From assembly GCF_014695975.1 (NCBI RefSeq), contig NZ_JACJPI010000059.1:1-64000 (forward strand): a stretch of 64,000 bases of DNA, in the 5' to 3' direction. Of the stretch, positions 46,925-56,292 are shown one piece after another; within the stretch, counting starts at the first letter, position 1; each line of letters starts with the position of its first letter. Position numbers and translations under genes: made by a program. The notes below the pieces were generated by a model. That model made no database searches, was not told the origin of the DNA, and was given only the letters and a program-made list of their open reading frames with translations. The DNA comes from Leptolyngbya sp. FACHB-321 (lineage in GTDB: Bacteria > Cyanobacteriota > Cyanobacteriia > Leptolyngbyales > Leptolyngbyaceae).

Positions 46925-47737
46925 AGCGGTTACCTCAAAAAGACAGATTTTGATGCAAGCTCAACAGTGATAAATCTTTGCTTTTAGCACTATGTATGCC
47001 AATGTCTTCATTATGATATAGCTAACAAAAAAGCAACGTTCTTTGCATTAATTGTTTAAGTTTACTCCACTTGCCAGGCGTGGGGGTTCTGCTACTTGCC
47101 ACGGCATAAAAGCTGGACGCGCTTAAAACACTGACTGGAACTTGCACAACCTCGCGTCCAATCGATCGACGACAGTTTCTGCTAGCGCGGTGAGTTCAGG
47201 CACCTCCACTATGCTCTACAACAGTTGTCCTCTATAGCGGTAGAGAATCACACGGAATTCGTGCTTGCTCCGTTGCGAAGTGAGCAACTATACAAGGGGG
47301 TGAAGGAAGAGGGGGTTAAGCCAACATAAGGGCAAAAAGGTGCAAGTAAAAATTTCACCTGCCCTTCATTTGACCACTGGACAGCTTTTGGACTAAATGC
47401 TCCCAGTGGCACAGGGCTCAAAGGTCGATTCTTTCGTTGCGAGGCACCTCTAGAACCCTCATGCTGCCGCTGCCCTGCTGCTGTACAAGCAATGTGCTGC
47501 TTTGAAGACAACAGATCATTGCTTTTTTCAAACTCAGTCCAGGTAAAGCTTCTAGGTCATCTGACACCTTCTTGCCCTTATGTTGGCTCAACCCCTAAAA
47601 CGTCACAGCATCAAGGCTGATCAACGTGATGCCACAACGCTGGCACTTGCTTCGTTAAGGCTTCCAATAACAGAATGACTGATGCCAGGTCTAATTCAAA
47701 TGACGACAGCAATAGTGCAACCCTTCTAAACAGCAGC
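46925..47737. other. intergenic region with possible decayed coding DNA
   Basis: No intact gene. On the minus strand at about 47500-47640 a short stretch (ITLISLDAVTF, stop, GLSQHKGKKVSDDLEALPGLSL) looks faintly protein-like. It cannot be assigned. Confidence 0.3.
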
Positions 47738-48991
47738 ATGGCAATGAGCGTACGGCTTCCTTCTTTCATCAGCGGGTTGTTGAGTTTGCTCTTGGCGCTA
47801 GTGCTGCTGGGACAATCCACTGTTGTTGTAGCAGCCCCCGATCACGTTCTTTATGAACAAGCACAGAAAGCCCAAAGTAGTTTGCTCAAGACACTGGAAA
47901 CCCTTGTCAATATTGATTCTGGTACAGGTAATCAAAAGGGGCTCACGCAGGTTGAAGACCTGGTCATTGAGCAACTCAAAGCGGTAGGCGCAGATGTTCG
48001 GACCATTGCTGCTATGCCCAGTGCTGGACGGACAATTCTGGCTACAGTGCGAGGCACTGGCAAGGGCAAGATTCTCCTCCTTGCCCACACCGATACTGTC
48101 TTCAAGGCAGGCACAGCCGCGCAACGTCCCTTCACTATTGTGGCTGGTAAAGCCTACGGTCCTGGAGTGATGGACGACAAAGGCGGCATCCTTTTCGGCA
48201 TTGAGGCGCTTAAACTTTTACAAGCACGGCATTTTAAGGGCTTTCACACCATCACCTTTTTGATTAATCCCGATGAAGAGAAAGGCTCGTTTGGTTCCCG
48301 CGCTTTGATCAAAGAAACGGCTAAAAAACATGATGTGGCTCTAGTGCTGGAGTTTGGGTCTCCACAAGACAAGGTCACCGCATGGCGCAAGGGCATCGGT
48401 TACTACGGCATTGAGGTCCGAGGTCGAGCCGCCCATGCGGGAGCGGCACCAGAGAAAGGTTGTAATGCCCTACTAGAAGCAGCGTATCAAACCTTGAAAC
48501 TCAGCAAACTGAGCGATCCGAACAAACAGACAACGGTTAATGTGACGGTTTTCCAGGCAGGTGAGCGTGCGAATACCATTCCAGACTTCGCCAACGTGCA
48601 AGCTGACGTGCGGGTACTGGAAGCCCAAGAATACCTTCGCCTCGAACGTGACTTTGTGCGGTTAACCCAAAACAAACTGCTGCCTTGTACAGCCATTAAG
48701 GTGCGGGCAGAACAAGGTCGTCCACCCTTTCCACCCAATCCCCAAACCGATGCGTTAGTGAAAAAAGCGCAAGCCATCTATCAAACCATTGGTCTTAAGC
48801 TTGGCGTGGAAGGCAGCGGTGGTGGTACTGATGGCAACTACGCAGCTTCGGTGGGCACACCCACCCTAGATGCACTCGGACCCGGCGGCGGCGGGGCACA
48901 TGGTCTAGAGGAATATATCGACTTGGATCGCCTTACACCGCGTCTTTACCTCCTTACCAAACTCTTAATCGCTTTGGGCAGTGCAACCTGA
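47738..48991 (+). CDS. exported M20-family metallopeptidase
   Basis: About 417 residues from ATG 47738. The frame extends back to 47675, but only the later start places the signal peptide (SFISGLLSLLLALVLLGQSTVVVAA) at the N-terminus; neither has a good ribosome site. The family is M20, glutamate carboxypeptidase or peptidase-T-like. Zinc ligands and catalytic residues seen: LLAHTDTVF (His, catalytic Asp), GVMDDKGG (bridging Asp), NPDEEKGS (Glu-Glu), and GGGGAHGLEEY (last His). A dimerisation domain lies between (RGRAAHAGAAPEKG). It should remove C-terminal residues from peptides or hydrolyse amides in the periplasm. It stands alone. Confidence 0.93.
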   Translation: MAMSVRLPSFISGLLSLLLALVLLGQSTVVVAAPDHVLYEQAQKAQSSLLKTLETLVNIDSGTGNQKGLTQVEDLVIEQLKAVGADVRTIAAMPSAGRTILATVRGTGKGKILLLAHTDTVFKAGTAAQRPFTIVAGKAYGPGVMDDKGGILFGIEALKLLQARHFKGFHTITFLINPDEEKGSFGSRALIKETAKKHDVALVLEFGSPQDKVTAWRKGIGYYGIEVRGRAAHAGAAPEKGCNALLEAAYQTLKLSKLSDPNKQTTVNVTVFQAGERANTIPDFANVQADVRVLEAQEYLRLERDFVRLTQNKLLPCTAIKVRAEQGRPPFPPNPQTDALVKKAQAIYQTIGLKLGVEGSGGGTDGNYAASVGTPTLDALGPGGGGAHGLEEYIDLDRLTPRLYLLTKLLIALGSAT

Positions 48992-49531
48992 GGCTCGAAA
49001 CCTGTGTTTTCGAGTGTTGAGAAGGTAATCTGGACCCGCGTGCGCATTTGAACAGAAAGTTACGGTTTTGAATTCGGGTATTACCGAAAGCCTTGGCATG
49101 TAGGATTTATAGCTATAGGTGGCATCGTGCCGAGATCCGTGTAAAAGTTTATCATATGGGTATCAAAGCCCTACGCAGAGGAAGTTTCGCCATTTGCCTC
49201 CAAACAGGGCTTATTGGGTTGGTTAGTTGCCGTGCCAGCAGAAGGGCAACGGTAGAATGCGGCTTTCAGGCGACGCATAGAGAAGAAATCAGGTGCTGTA
49301 CTAGCTGTTTCCCAGTAGTACAGCGTCCAAAAGTAGTCCAAACCTGTACTAATCAGAGCTTTCAGCGATCACGACTAAATGTCAAAAGGCTAGAGCGTCT
49401 ATCCAGTCTACGTTTCAAGGCGATATGATAAAAAATCACACGTATCCTGATGTGCGATTCGTTTCTGCCCAAGTCAAGCCCCTCCATCAGGTTTGGAATA
49501 AAGCAGAGTCAGGGGCTTCACCCTTGATAAC
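48992..49531. other. intergenic region, no supported gene
   Basis: The frame at 49093-49428 is Arg/Cys-rich with no ribosome site and is not credible. Nothing else is seen. Confidence 0.4.
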
Positions 49532-50054
49532 TCAACTTCTGTGTGGTGCGTCCAACTCGGACAATTCCATCTCCCCTAGTGCTGGGGTAACAGCGTAGCC
49601 CTCAGGTGTGCGACTGACTCTCAAGCGTCTGAAGCAGGGCTAAAAGGCGGTTACTCAGAACCCGACTGAGAATCCCGTCGAGCAGAGCTGCATACGGCTA
49701 ACGCAAGTGAATCCATGTCTGAACCATCGTCAACGTGAACAAGCCCACGCGGGTTCATGGGCTTGCCCAAAAGGGAATAGATCAGAGGCGGATCGTTTGT
49801 CGGGACGATCTGTTAGCACTCTCAAAGATCTCGGTGGAAAGTGGGAGCCTAAGTGCAGCACAAAACGGAAGGTGGGAACGAAGTAACCGCCCCAATTGCT
49901 CTCTGGATCGGTCGATACCAGAGTAGGTAGTCAACCGCATGGATTGGAGAGGCGGGATTGTCTCAGAAGCCAACGCCTTTGGGAAAGCCAGGGGATATGC
50001 AGACGGAGACACAACAATTGGGAAAGTAGAATTGTCAATCGCAATGCACACGTC

Positions 50055-51784
50055 ATGAGCGAGTTAACGACTACGTATGAATGGAGCACCCTGCCCTGGC
50101 GTAAGCTAGAGCGCCAGGTGTTTAAGTTGCAAAAGCAAATCTACCAAGCCGCTTGTCGTGGTCAACGGGCAAAAGTTCGCAGGCTTCAACGACTCCTGAT
50201 TCACTCTTGGGCAGCGAGAGTTCTGGCCGTTCGACGAGTGACGCAAGACAATGCGGGCAGGAAGACAGCAGGCATCGACGGCTTAAAGTCGCTTCCACCG
50301 AATCAACGGCTGTCCCTCGCTCAACATCTCAAGTCTGGTTGGGGCAAAGCCTCTCCCATGCGTCGGGTCTGGATTCCCAAACCGGGCAACTGAGAAGAAC
50401 TCAGACCGTTGCAGATTCCAACTTTAGAGGATAGGGCAAGACAAACCCTGTTCAAGCTAACGTTGGAACCGCAATGGGAAGCCAAGTTCAAGCCACACTC
50501 GTTCGGCTTTCGCCCTGGGCGCTCCTGTCACGATGCAATCGTGGCGATCTACCTCCAGGTTTGTCATCAACCGAAATGGATTTTAGATGCCGATCTAGCA
50601 AAGTGTTTTGGCACGATTGCGCGACAACCCTTATTGAAGAAACTGAACGCCAGTCCGTTTGTCACTCGGCAAATCCGAGCTTGGTTGCGGGCAGGGGTAA
50701 TGGACAACTTCCAATACTGTGAAACGCCACAAGGCGTACCACAAGGCGGAAGTCTTTCACCCCTACTGCGAATGTGGCGTTGCATGGCATGGAGAAATAC
50801 ATCGCCCGTTATTGCAAAGGGGCAAGGGTGATTCGCTATGCCGACGATTTGGTGGTCATTCATCCAGAACGCCAAGTCATTGAGCGTGCCCAACAGTTAC
50901 TCTCTAAGTGGTTAGAGAAGATGGGATTGGTATTCAAACCGAACAAAACCCGCATTCGCCACACACTTAATGCAGTGGATGGACAGATTGGGTTTGACTT
51001 CCTGGGTTTCTCCATTCGGCAATACCGAATGAGCAAATATAAATCTGGGCGGTCAATGAAAGGATACAAGACGATTATCCAGCCCAGTCAAGCAGCTATG
51101 CAGAGTCACCTTCAGCGATTGCAGGCGGTGATTAGAAGCCACAAAGCCGCCCCACAAGCTGCTTTGATTCAACACCTCAACCCGATCATTCGGGGATGGT
51201 CAGCTTACTTCTCTGCTGAGTGTAGTAAGAAGGCTTACGCCAAGCTGGATTACTTGCTCTATCAAAAGCTGCGAGCCTGGGCATATCGGCGTCATCCCAA
51301 CAAGAGTGGATATTGGCGAGCCAGTCGCTATTGGTTGGTTAATCAGAGAGCCGGATGGGTCTTTGCTGCCAAGCAGGGAGAATCTGGGGTGCAGCTCCGG
51401 CCTCATGTTGAAACCCCAATTGTGCAGCATGTTAAGGTTCAGGGCAATCGCAGTCCTTTTGATGGGGATTGGAGCTACTGGGCAATGCGGATGGGCAAAC
51501 ACCCAGAGCTACCGAAGCAAATTGCCCAACTGTTGAAGCAACAACGCGGACAATGTTCGTACTGCAAATTGTACTTTAAATCAGAGGATCTCATGGAAGT
51601 CCACCAGGTGGATGGAAACCACCAAAATCATAAAAGGGGAAATCTGACGTTATTACATCAGCACTGCCACGACCAAGTTCATTCAGGTATGCATGACAAG
51701 CACCCAGTTGTTGAGGAGCCGGATGAACCTAACGGTTCACGTCCGGTTTTGCAGACAAGTCGGGCAGGCGACTGTCCGGCTTAG
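50055..51784 (+). pseudogene. group II intron reverse transcriptase/maturase with HNH end, broken
   Basis: ATG 50055 opens MSELTTTYEWSTLPWRKLERQVFKLQKQIY, the usual N-terminus. The frame carries RRVWIPKPGN, then a TGA at 50391-50393 where the family has a sense codon. It continues EELRPLQIPTLEDRARQTL, HSFGFRPGRSCHDAI and TPQGVPQGGSLSPLL. A one-base deletion near 50770 then shifts the frame. RVIRYADDLVVIHP holds the intact YADD catalytic motif. The maturase domain (HLNPIIRGWSAYF) follows, and an HNH endonuclease (CSYCKLYF ... VHQVDGN ... HQHCHDQVH) ends the protein. Two lesions make it non-functional as it stands. Confidence 0.92.
51716..51750 (+). ncRNA. group II intron domain V
   Basis: A 35-base hairpin starts GAGCCGGATGAACC, has a TAAC loop and returns GGTTCACGTCCGG, with the catalytic AGC triad in GAGCC and the two-base bulge. 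Domain VI follows at about 51754-51790 with its bulged branch-point A at 51783. Confidence 0.85.
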
Positions 51785-51991
51785 TCTAACTACACCCCTC
51801 GATCGCGGTCCTTAGCGCCAGTGTGTCATGGATCGACGGCAGCGTAATCATGGTGAAGCCGTCGTACTTGCACTGCAACATGAAGGCAACCTCACGGGCT
51901 GCCTCTGGGGTTTCAAAGAGTAAGCGCATTGATCGCATTCCATGATGCTACCTCAAGGAAGGCTGTACTTAACCGTGGTGGAGATCGCCCA

Positions 51992-52082
51992 GGGGTGTCA
52001 AAAAAGGGGTATAAACTGTAGGCTGCTAGAACCCTTTAGCAGTAGCAGTTGCTGCTGAACTGGAAAGGGTGTCAAAAAAGGG
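51992..52082 (-). promoter_or_regulatory. two TTGACACCC-type boxes before the interrupted small gene
   Basis: On the minus strand the boxes CCCTTTTTTGACACCCT (52082-52066) and CCCCTTTTTTGACACCCC (52009-51992) are 74 bases apart. The nearer one is 53 bases before ATG 51938. Box sequence, orientation and distance resemble those before the two YkgJ genes, where the pair is 77 bases apart and ends 61 bases from the start. Confidence 0.5.
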
Positions 52083-52220
52083 CCCTTTGTTGCCGTGGGC
52101 AACTAGCCAAGCACTAGAGTGTTAGACAACGATCCCAAGGTGAGTTTCAAGAGTATGAGGGAGAAGGATAGCACTGAGGGTGTTTCACAGCCAGAGTTCA
52201 AATTAACCCGATAAGCTCAA

Positions 52221-53984
52221 CTATTGCCAGCCTGAAATTCTCTCAAACTCCGTTTGGTAAATTTGTAGCGTCTTTTCATCGATACAGACTAACAGAACTT
52301 GTCCAATGGCAGTCGACTGAAACAAAAAACGTCCAATCGTCTCGAAGGCAGTGCGAGCAGCCAGCTCGACTGGAAAGCCTAAAGTGCCTGTGCCAATTGC
52401 AGGGAAAGCGATCGAGCGGATGCCTTCTAGCAGTGCCATCTTCAAACAACTTTCATAGCATTGAGCTAACACTTGAATTTCTGCCTGCTTTCCGCCCTGC
52501 CACATGGGACAAACGGTATGAATAATCCATTGGGCTGGCAGATTAAAGCCAGGTGTGCTTTTTGCATCCCCTGCCGCACACCCGTTCAGCTGCTGACACG
52601 CGACTTCTAATGCGGGTCCAGCCACTCGATGAATGGCACACGAAATGGCACCTCGATCCGATAGGGATTGATCGGTTGAATTGACGATCGCCTCAACTTG
52701 TTGTTGGGTAATGTCGCCCAATATCGGACCTCTACCAAAGGCATAGCGGAGGTTAGTGTGCCCGCTACTACGCCTGCTGCTCCGGGAATACGCTTGCTGC
52801 CCAGACATCTTGCGATAGCTGGCAACTCGACGCTGCTTTAATGCTTGCTCCAGGTCGTCCAGTGCGGCGGCTTCTGGGGCTGACATCGGCAAATTAAAGC
52901 TTAATATGTCTGCTTTCGCCTGCTGTAACACTTGACTAGCAGCACCCATCTCGCCACGATCAACTAATTGCACTGCTTCTTTCTTCGCCCGTGCTGTCAT
53001 CATTAACGCAACCTGTTGCTGCACCTCCTGATTGAGGCGGAACGACTCCAATTGATGGAAAGGCACTACGGGCAATTGGAAAGAACCTCCTACCGCTTGA
53101 AGTTGCTTGGCTTTGTCCTGCCAACTCAGACGCACCCTTAATAGCTCACTCGCTTGCGCCATTGCTGGCACCTTAAGCCGCAGCACAATTTCTTGCGGAC
53201 TTCCTGCCACCAAATTCGGTAACTGAAATCGTCCCTGACTATCTACAGTCAAGTCATTCAAAACGTCTGCAACCACAACGTCTCCCTGAGGCTCCAGGCT
53301 TAAGCAAACGCTCGTGCCGAGGGTCGCTGCCAATCCCTGTAACTTTTGTTCAAAAATGATGGGCAACTGTTCGGGGGAGGCAATGTAGTAGTAGTTGCCA
53401 TCGCCACTGGTTGCCATCGCAGTGAGAAGATCTTCGTCGTAGTCATCCCCTACCCCCATTGTCGATGTGCTCACTCCACGTTTTGCCAAACCATGCACAT
53501 CACTAGCGATGGTGTCTGGATTCGTTTCTCCCACATTGGCTAAACCATCCGAGAGCAGAATGACTCGATTCAGTTGAGCGCTCAAATTGTGACTGGTTTG
53601 GATGCTGCCCTGTACCCACCCCCCGTGTAACGCCGTACTCCCTCCTGGCTGTACCTATTGTACCATCCGCAGTAGGCTGGCTTTGTTATTGGCGGTCGTG
53701 TTGGCAACCAGGGGCTGCACCTGGTCATCAAAGATCGTGATGCTGATGTGATCGCTCGCCAAGAGTTGCTCAATGGCATAGCACACCGCCTGTCGAGCAT
53801 AATCAATCTTTTTGCCTGCCATTGAACCCGAGCGATCAATGACAAAGCCAAGATTCAGGCTGGGGCGTGTTTGCTTCACCTCAAGTTGGGGTGGCGTGAT
53901 CCGCAGCAGCACATCCAGGGTGGTTGCCCGATCCGAACAAACTACAGGACGCAGGGGCAGAAATTCAATCTGGGGTAAGGTCAT
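52221..53984 (-). pseudogene. vWA-macro domain protein, one in-frame TAG
   Basis: ATG 53984 has GGAG nine bases upstream and overlaps the stop of the MerR-like gene. The 587-codon frame begins with a von Willebrand factor A domain with the MIDAS motif DRSGSM (near residue 47), then SLLRMVQ, then TAG (53655-53657). It continues in the same frame VQPGGSTALHGGW ... LSAQLNRVILLSDG, so only one codon breaks it. After a beta-sandwich (about 190-280) and a helical part comes a C-terminal macro domain (QQQVEAIVNSTDQSL; SIAFPAIGTGTLGFP), which binds or removes ADP-ribose. The gene may be freshly inactivated, expressed as two parts, or read through. A TTG at 53585 could restart the second part. Confidence 0.88.
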
Positions 53985-54640
53985 TTTGAGGCTCTCCGTT
54001 TGGGGCCGAAGGTAAACAGAATTTGGCGAATCAGTTGCAACAGGCTTTGTTGCTCTTGCCCACTGCTGGGGTAAACAAAATTGTGTCGAATATGAAGTTC
54101 TAAGCCAGGTAACACTTCCACTCTTGTCCACTGGGTAGAGGAGGGTGGTGCCAGCGCTGAGGGCGGAACAGGGACGGGCGCAACGGGAGGGGGGGGTGTA
54201 GAGGGGAGGGAGGGCAGCGACTGCATAGGTGGGGTCTGCCGTTGCTGCACTTGTTGCAAGAAAGCCAGGGCTAGATTGGCTGGGGTGATCGTTAATTGCA
54301 CTCCGCCCTGCAGTAATTCCTCCAGTTCTTGATTGGTTTTAGAGATTGCCAGTTTGTCGATCGCGCTGGCTCCATAACCTTCAGCCAGCAAACGCCGCAC
54401 CAGCAGTAGTTGTAGAAGATGACGATAGAGATAACGCGCTTCTCGTCCTGCTTTCAGTGGCTCATCCAGCATCCTCTGACTGGCATAGTGCCGAATCAAG
54501 CGGGGAGTCACATCCTCACGCACACGGGTATGGGCTTTCTCCTCTGGTAGAAACTGGGGCAGTTGCTCGTTTGCCACTTGTACCAGTTCCTCTAAAGACC
54601 AATGAGGGTCTTCTAGAGCAAGCGCTTGTAGGGGTTTCAT
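53981..54640 (-). CDS. MerR-like HTH protein with Pro-rich linker and C-terminal domain
   Basis: 219 residues. Residues about 40-110 read TPRLIRHYASQRMLDEPLKAGREARYLYRHLLQLLLVRRLLAEGYG, the winged helix-turn-helix pattern of MerR regulators, with a shorter second part. A linker of Pro-rich stretches (SLPSTPPPPVAPVPVPPSA) leads to a C-terminal segment TRVEVLPGLELHIRHNFVYPSS. There is no metal-binding cysteine set, so the signal is unlikely to be a metal. The stop overlaps the start of the vWA-macro gene by four bases, so the two are translated together and probably act together. The partner's ADP-ribose-binding domain suggests a role in stress or conflict signalling; this is inference from context. 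Confidence 0.8.
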   Translation of the reverse strand: MKPLQALALEDPHWSLEELVQVANEQLPQFLPEEKAHTRVREDVTPRLIRHYASQRMLDEPLKAGREARYLYRHLLQLLLVRRLLAEGYGASAIDKLAISKTNQELEELLQGGVQLTITPANLALAFLQQVQQRQTPPMQSLPSLPSTPPPPVAPVPVPPSALAPPSSTQWTRVEVLPGLELHIRHNFVYPSSGQEQQSLLQLIRQILFTFGPKRRASK

Positions 54641-54865
54641 CTTCAGATGCTAACTCTGACAAGTTTGATTGTCAATGACAATGAGAACTGAAATTGTTTT
54701 GGATGAATTTGAGGTGGACAACTAGGGCTTGAGATGCAGTCAAGTAGGACATCAACTTGCAAAGCGGCATCAAGCTCGTCAGTCATGCCAAAGGTGCCGG
54801 GTTGCTTACCCCCATTAAAGCACTAGCTTTTTTGCTTGGAGGGGTAGCTGGGAAAACCTTAATTC

Positions 54866-54898
54866 ATGTATGGCAATGATTGAATCGTTGCCATACAT
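54866..54898. repeat. 16-bp near-perfect palindrome upstream of the MerR-like operon
   Basis: ATGTATGGCAATGATT is followed by one base and then AATCGTTGCCATACAT; only one position departs (a G-T pair). It lies 226 bases before the MerR-like start codon. It could be an operator or a hairpin. MerR proteins bind inverted repeats, but usually within a promoter, and no promoter is evident here. Confidence 0.6.
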
Positions 54899-54929
54899 CA
54901 TCTTGAAAGCTGCGGTGCGATCGCCTAGA

Positions 54930-54945
54930 GGGGTGTCAAGAAAGG
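54930..54945 (-). promoter_or_regulatory. TTGACACCCC-type box oriented towards the MerR-like operon
   Basis: The minus strand reads CCTTTCTTGACACCCC. It is the fourth locus in the window with this box and again points at the downstream gene, but here as a single copy and 290 bases away. Confidence 0.35.
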
Positions 54946-55178
54946 TCCATTTTTCATCATGTCAGTGCAGCAACCTTACGAGCGCACGTTCCAAAAGTTC
55001 CCCTCCTTCTACTCATTAACTTCTTATCGATAGTTAATGAGTGGGGAAAGCTAAACGCGGGGCGAGCGTACGGGTTGTGCACTGGCACTATGCAATAGCG
55101 ACCCTTTTTTGATACCCCTTTTAGACCAGAAGCAACTGCTGTTGTGAGGAGCTTTCAGACCACGGTTTTTGCTACCCG

Positions 55179-55191
55179 TTTTTTGACACCC
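55179..55191 (+). promoter_or_regulatory. TTTTTTGACACCC box upstream of YkgJ copy 2
   Basis: Identical to the box at 43177-43189 and at the same distance (61 bases) from the start codon. A second box, CCCTTTTTTGATACCCC, lies at 55102-55118. Confidence 0.45.
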
Positions 55192-55252
55192 TTGCACTGA
55201 CCCTTTAGCGAGCGCTGTAACATAAAGCTTGAGTGCCCAAAGGGAGAGCGAG

Positions 55253-55780
55253 ATGAGCGAAGTTAGCCAGCCACTGCAGCACTTGGAGTCATGGATCGAA
55301 GCCAGAGTGCAAGCCATTCGAGCTGACCGGGACTGGTGGCCTTGCCGTCGTGGCTGTGACGCTTGTTGTCGTCACCTGGTCCACCCACCGGAGTTAAGTG
55401 CAGCCGAATGGACCAGAGTCGATGTGGCTGTGGCCAGTTTTCCTACTCCCATCCAAACGGTGGTTGAGCAAAAGATCGAGGCACTGCTGCGGCAAAGCGT
55501 AGAACAGACGTTAAGTGTGGCGGTGGTATGTCCCTATCTTGATGAACAAGCAGGAGCCTGCCGGATCTATAACGCTCGCCCTCTTGCCTGCCGGACTTAC
55601 GGCTTCTTTGTGACGCGTAACCATGACCAATACTGTAAGCAGATTGAGACCGAGGTAAACGACCGTGGCGAGGCGGCGATCGTTTGGGGCCATGCAGAAG
55701 CGATCCGCCATGACATCGAACGGCTGAGTGGTCAATCGATCACCTTTGCCACGCACTATCGTGATCGCATCAAGCTATAA
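55253..55780 (+). CDS. YkgJ-type cysteine-cluster protein, copy 2
   Basis: A 175-residue paralogue of 43251-43778. It has the same cysteine cluster (WWPCRRGCDACCRH; CPYLDEQAGACRIYNARPLACRTYGFF) and the same length, with scattered substitutions that keep every cysteine. The start is ATG 55253, matching copy 1 and preceded by GGGAG. The TTG at 55229 adds eight residues with no counterpart in copy 1. It sits next to, and divergent from, the MerR-like/vWA-macro operon. Keeping all cysteines in both copies argues that both are functional. Confidence 0.92.
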   Translation: MSEVSQPLQHLESWIEARVQAIRADRDWWPCRRGCDACCRHLVHPPELSAAEWTRVDVAVASFPTPIQTVVEQKIEALLRQSVEQTLSVAVVCPYLDEQAGACRIYNARPLACRTYGFFVTRNHDQYCKQIETEVNDRGEAAIVWGHAEAIRHDIERLSGQSITFATHYRDRIKL

Positions 55781-55974
55781 AGACATGGCTGCACAAGACC
55801 ATTGAGTCAGCGTTTGTAGATCGCCCAAAACCCTGCTAATGTTACAGGACCAAAGGACCGCTTGACCACTTGGAAGCCTGTTCGCCAAAGCTACGAACGT
55901 TAAGCTTTAACGTGAGCGCACCAAACTGGGGGCGGTTTGCTCAAGGGCAGGGTGAGCCGTAAGGCGTGGCAGCA

Positions 55975-56292
55975 CTACTCACCGCAGGAGCCCTCCTCGA
56001 CCCAAGCGGCGTAGGGCGCGAAGCTGTGTTCAATGGCTACGGCATAAAGAGCGGGCAACTCGTAGGTGTGCAGGTCGCGAACCGCAGCCTCGACGGCAGG
56101 ATACTGTGCGGCGGTGGTCTTGAACAGCACGCGCCACTCTGGTGCGTCCTGGGCGGCACCGTTCCAAGCGTAAAAGCTTTCAATTGCGGTGATCTGAGCG
56201 CACGCAGCCAGTTTGCGCTCGACAAGCGCCTTGGCGAGGCGGCGGGCGTCTTCCAGTGTGGCCACCGTTGTGTAGACTGCGATCAGTTTCAT
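55975..56292 (-). CDS. cutA: CutA1 divalent-ion tolerance protein
   Basis: A 105-residue trimeric protein of the CutA1 family. It starts MKLIAVYTTVATLEDARRLAKALVERKLAACAQI and has ESFYAWNG, EWRVLFKTTAAQYPAVEAAV, and HTYELPALYAVAIEHSFAPYAAWVEEG. These are the conserved blocks of the family in order. ATG 56292 is chosen over 56325 because family members begin directly before this strand. CutA1 is linked in E. coli to copper and other metal tolerance; its exact role is unclear. It stands alone. Confidence 0.96.
   Translation of the reverse strand: MKLIAVYTTVATLEDARRLAKALVERKLAACAQITAIESFYAWNGAAQDAPEWRVLFKTTAAQYPAVEAAVRDLHTYELPALYAVAIEHSFAPYAAWVEEGSCGE

Larger units (their letters stand above)
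49606..51790 (+). mobile_element. group II intron, degenerate, bacterial type with maturase gene
   Basis: The 5' end GTGTGCGAC fits the GUGYG start. The 3' end is set by domain VI, whose bulged adenosine at 51783 lies seven bases before the last base, C51790 (AY end). Domain V is at 51716-51750. The reverse transcriptase frame lies in domain IV. The chosen borders are independently supported because they alone give a continued reading frame on the opposite strand. GTGCG at 49608 is an alternative 5' end but breaks that frame. The intron's protein is damaged, so mobility now would need help in trans. Confidence 0.88.
49532..51938 (-). pseudogene. small gene interrupted by an antisense group II intron
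   Basis: The minus-strand exon 51791-51938 reads MRSMRLLFETPEAAREVAFM, then LQCKYDGFTMITLPSIHDTL. Exon 49532-49605 continues exactly in phase, TEGYAVTPALGEMELSELDAPHRS, then TGA. Removing 49606-51790 restores a 73-codon frame (148 + 74 bases). The protein is small and acidic at its end; its family is not recognised. The intron is in antisense orientation, so it cannot splice from this gene's message and the gene should be dead. Upstream, on the same strand, are two TTTTTTGA-CACCC-type boxes (52066-52082 and 51992-52009). Confidence 0.75.
54641..55252. other. intergenic control region between divergent genes
   Basis: It holds the upstream regions of the MerR-like operon (minus) and of YkgJ copy 2 (plus). 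It contains a 16-bp palindrome at 54866-54898 and a TTGACACCCC-type box at 54930-54945 (minus). Homology to the first YkgJ locus starts near 55075. A 40-codon stretch at 54760-54880 (LLTPIKALAFLLGGVAGKTLIHVWQ) looks protein-like but lacks a ribosome site and is not called. Confidence 0.5.

Noticed and set aside
49093-49428. 111-codon frame between the M20 peptidase gene and the intron locus
   Set aside because: Arg/Cys-rich composition, no ribosome site and no recognisable pattern.
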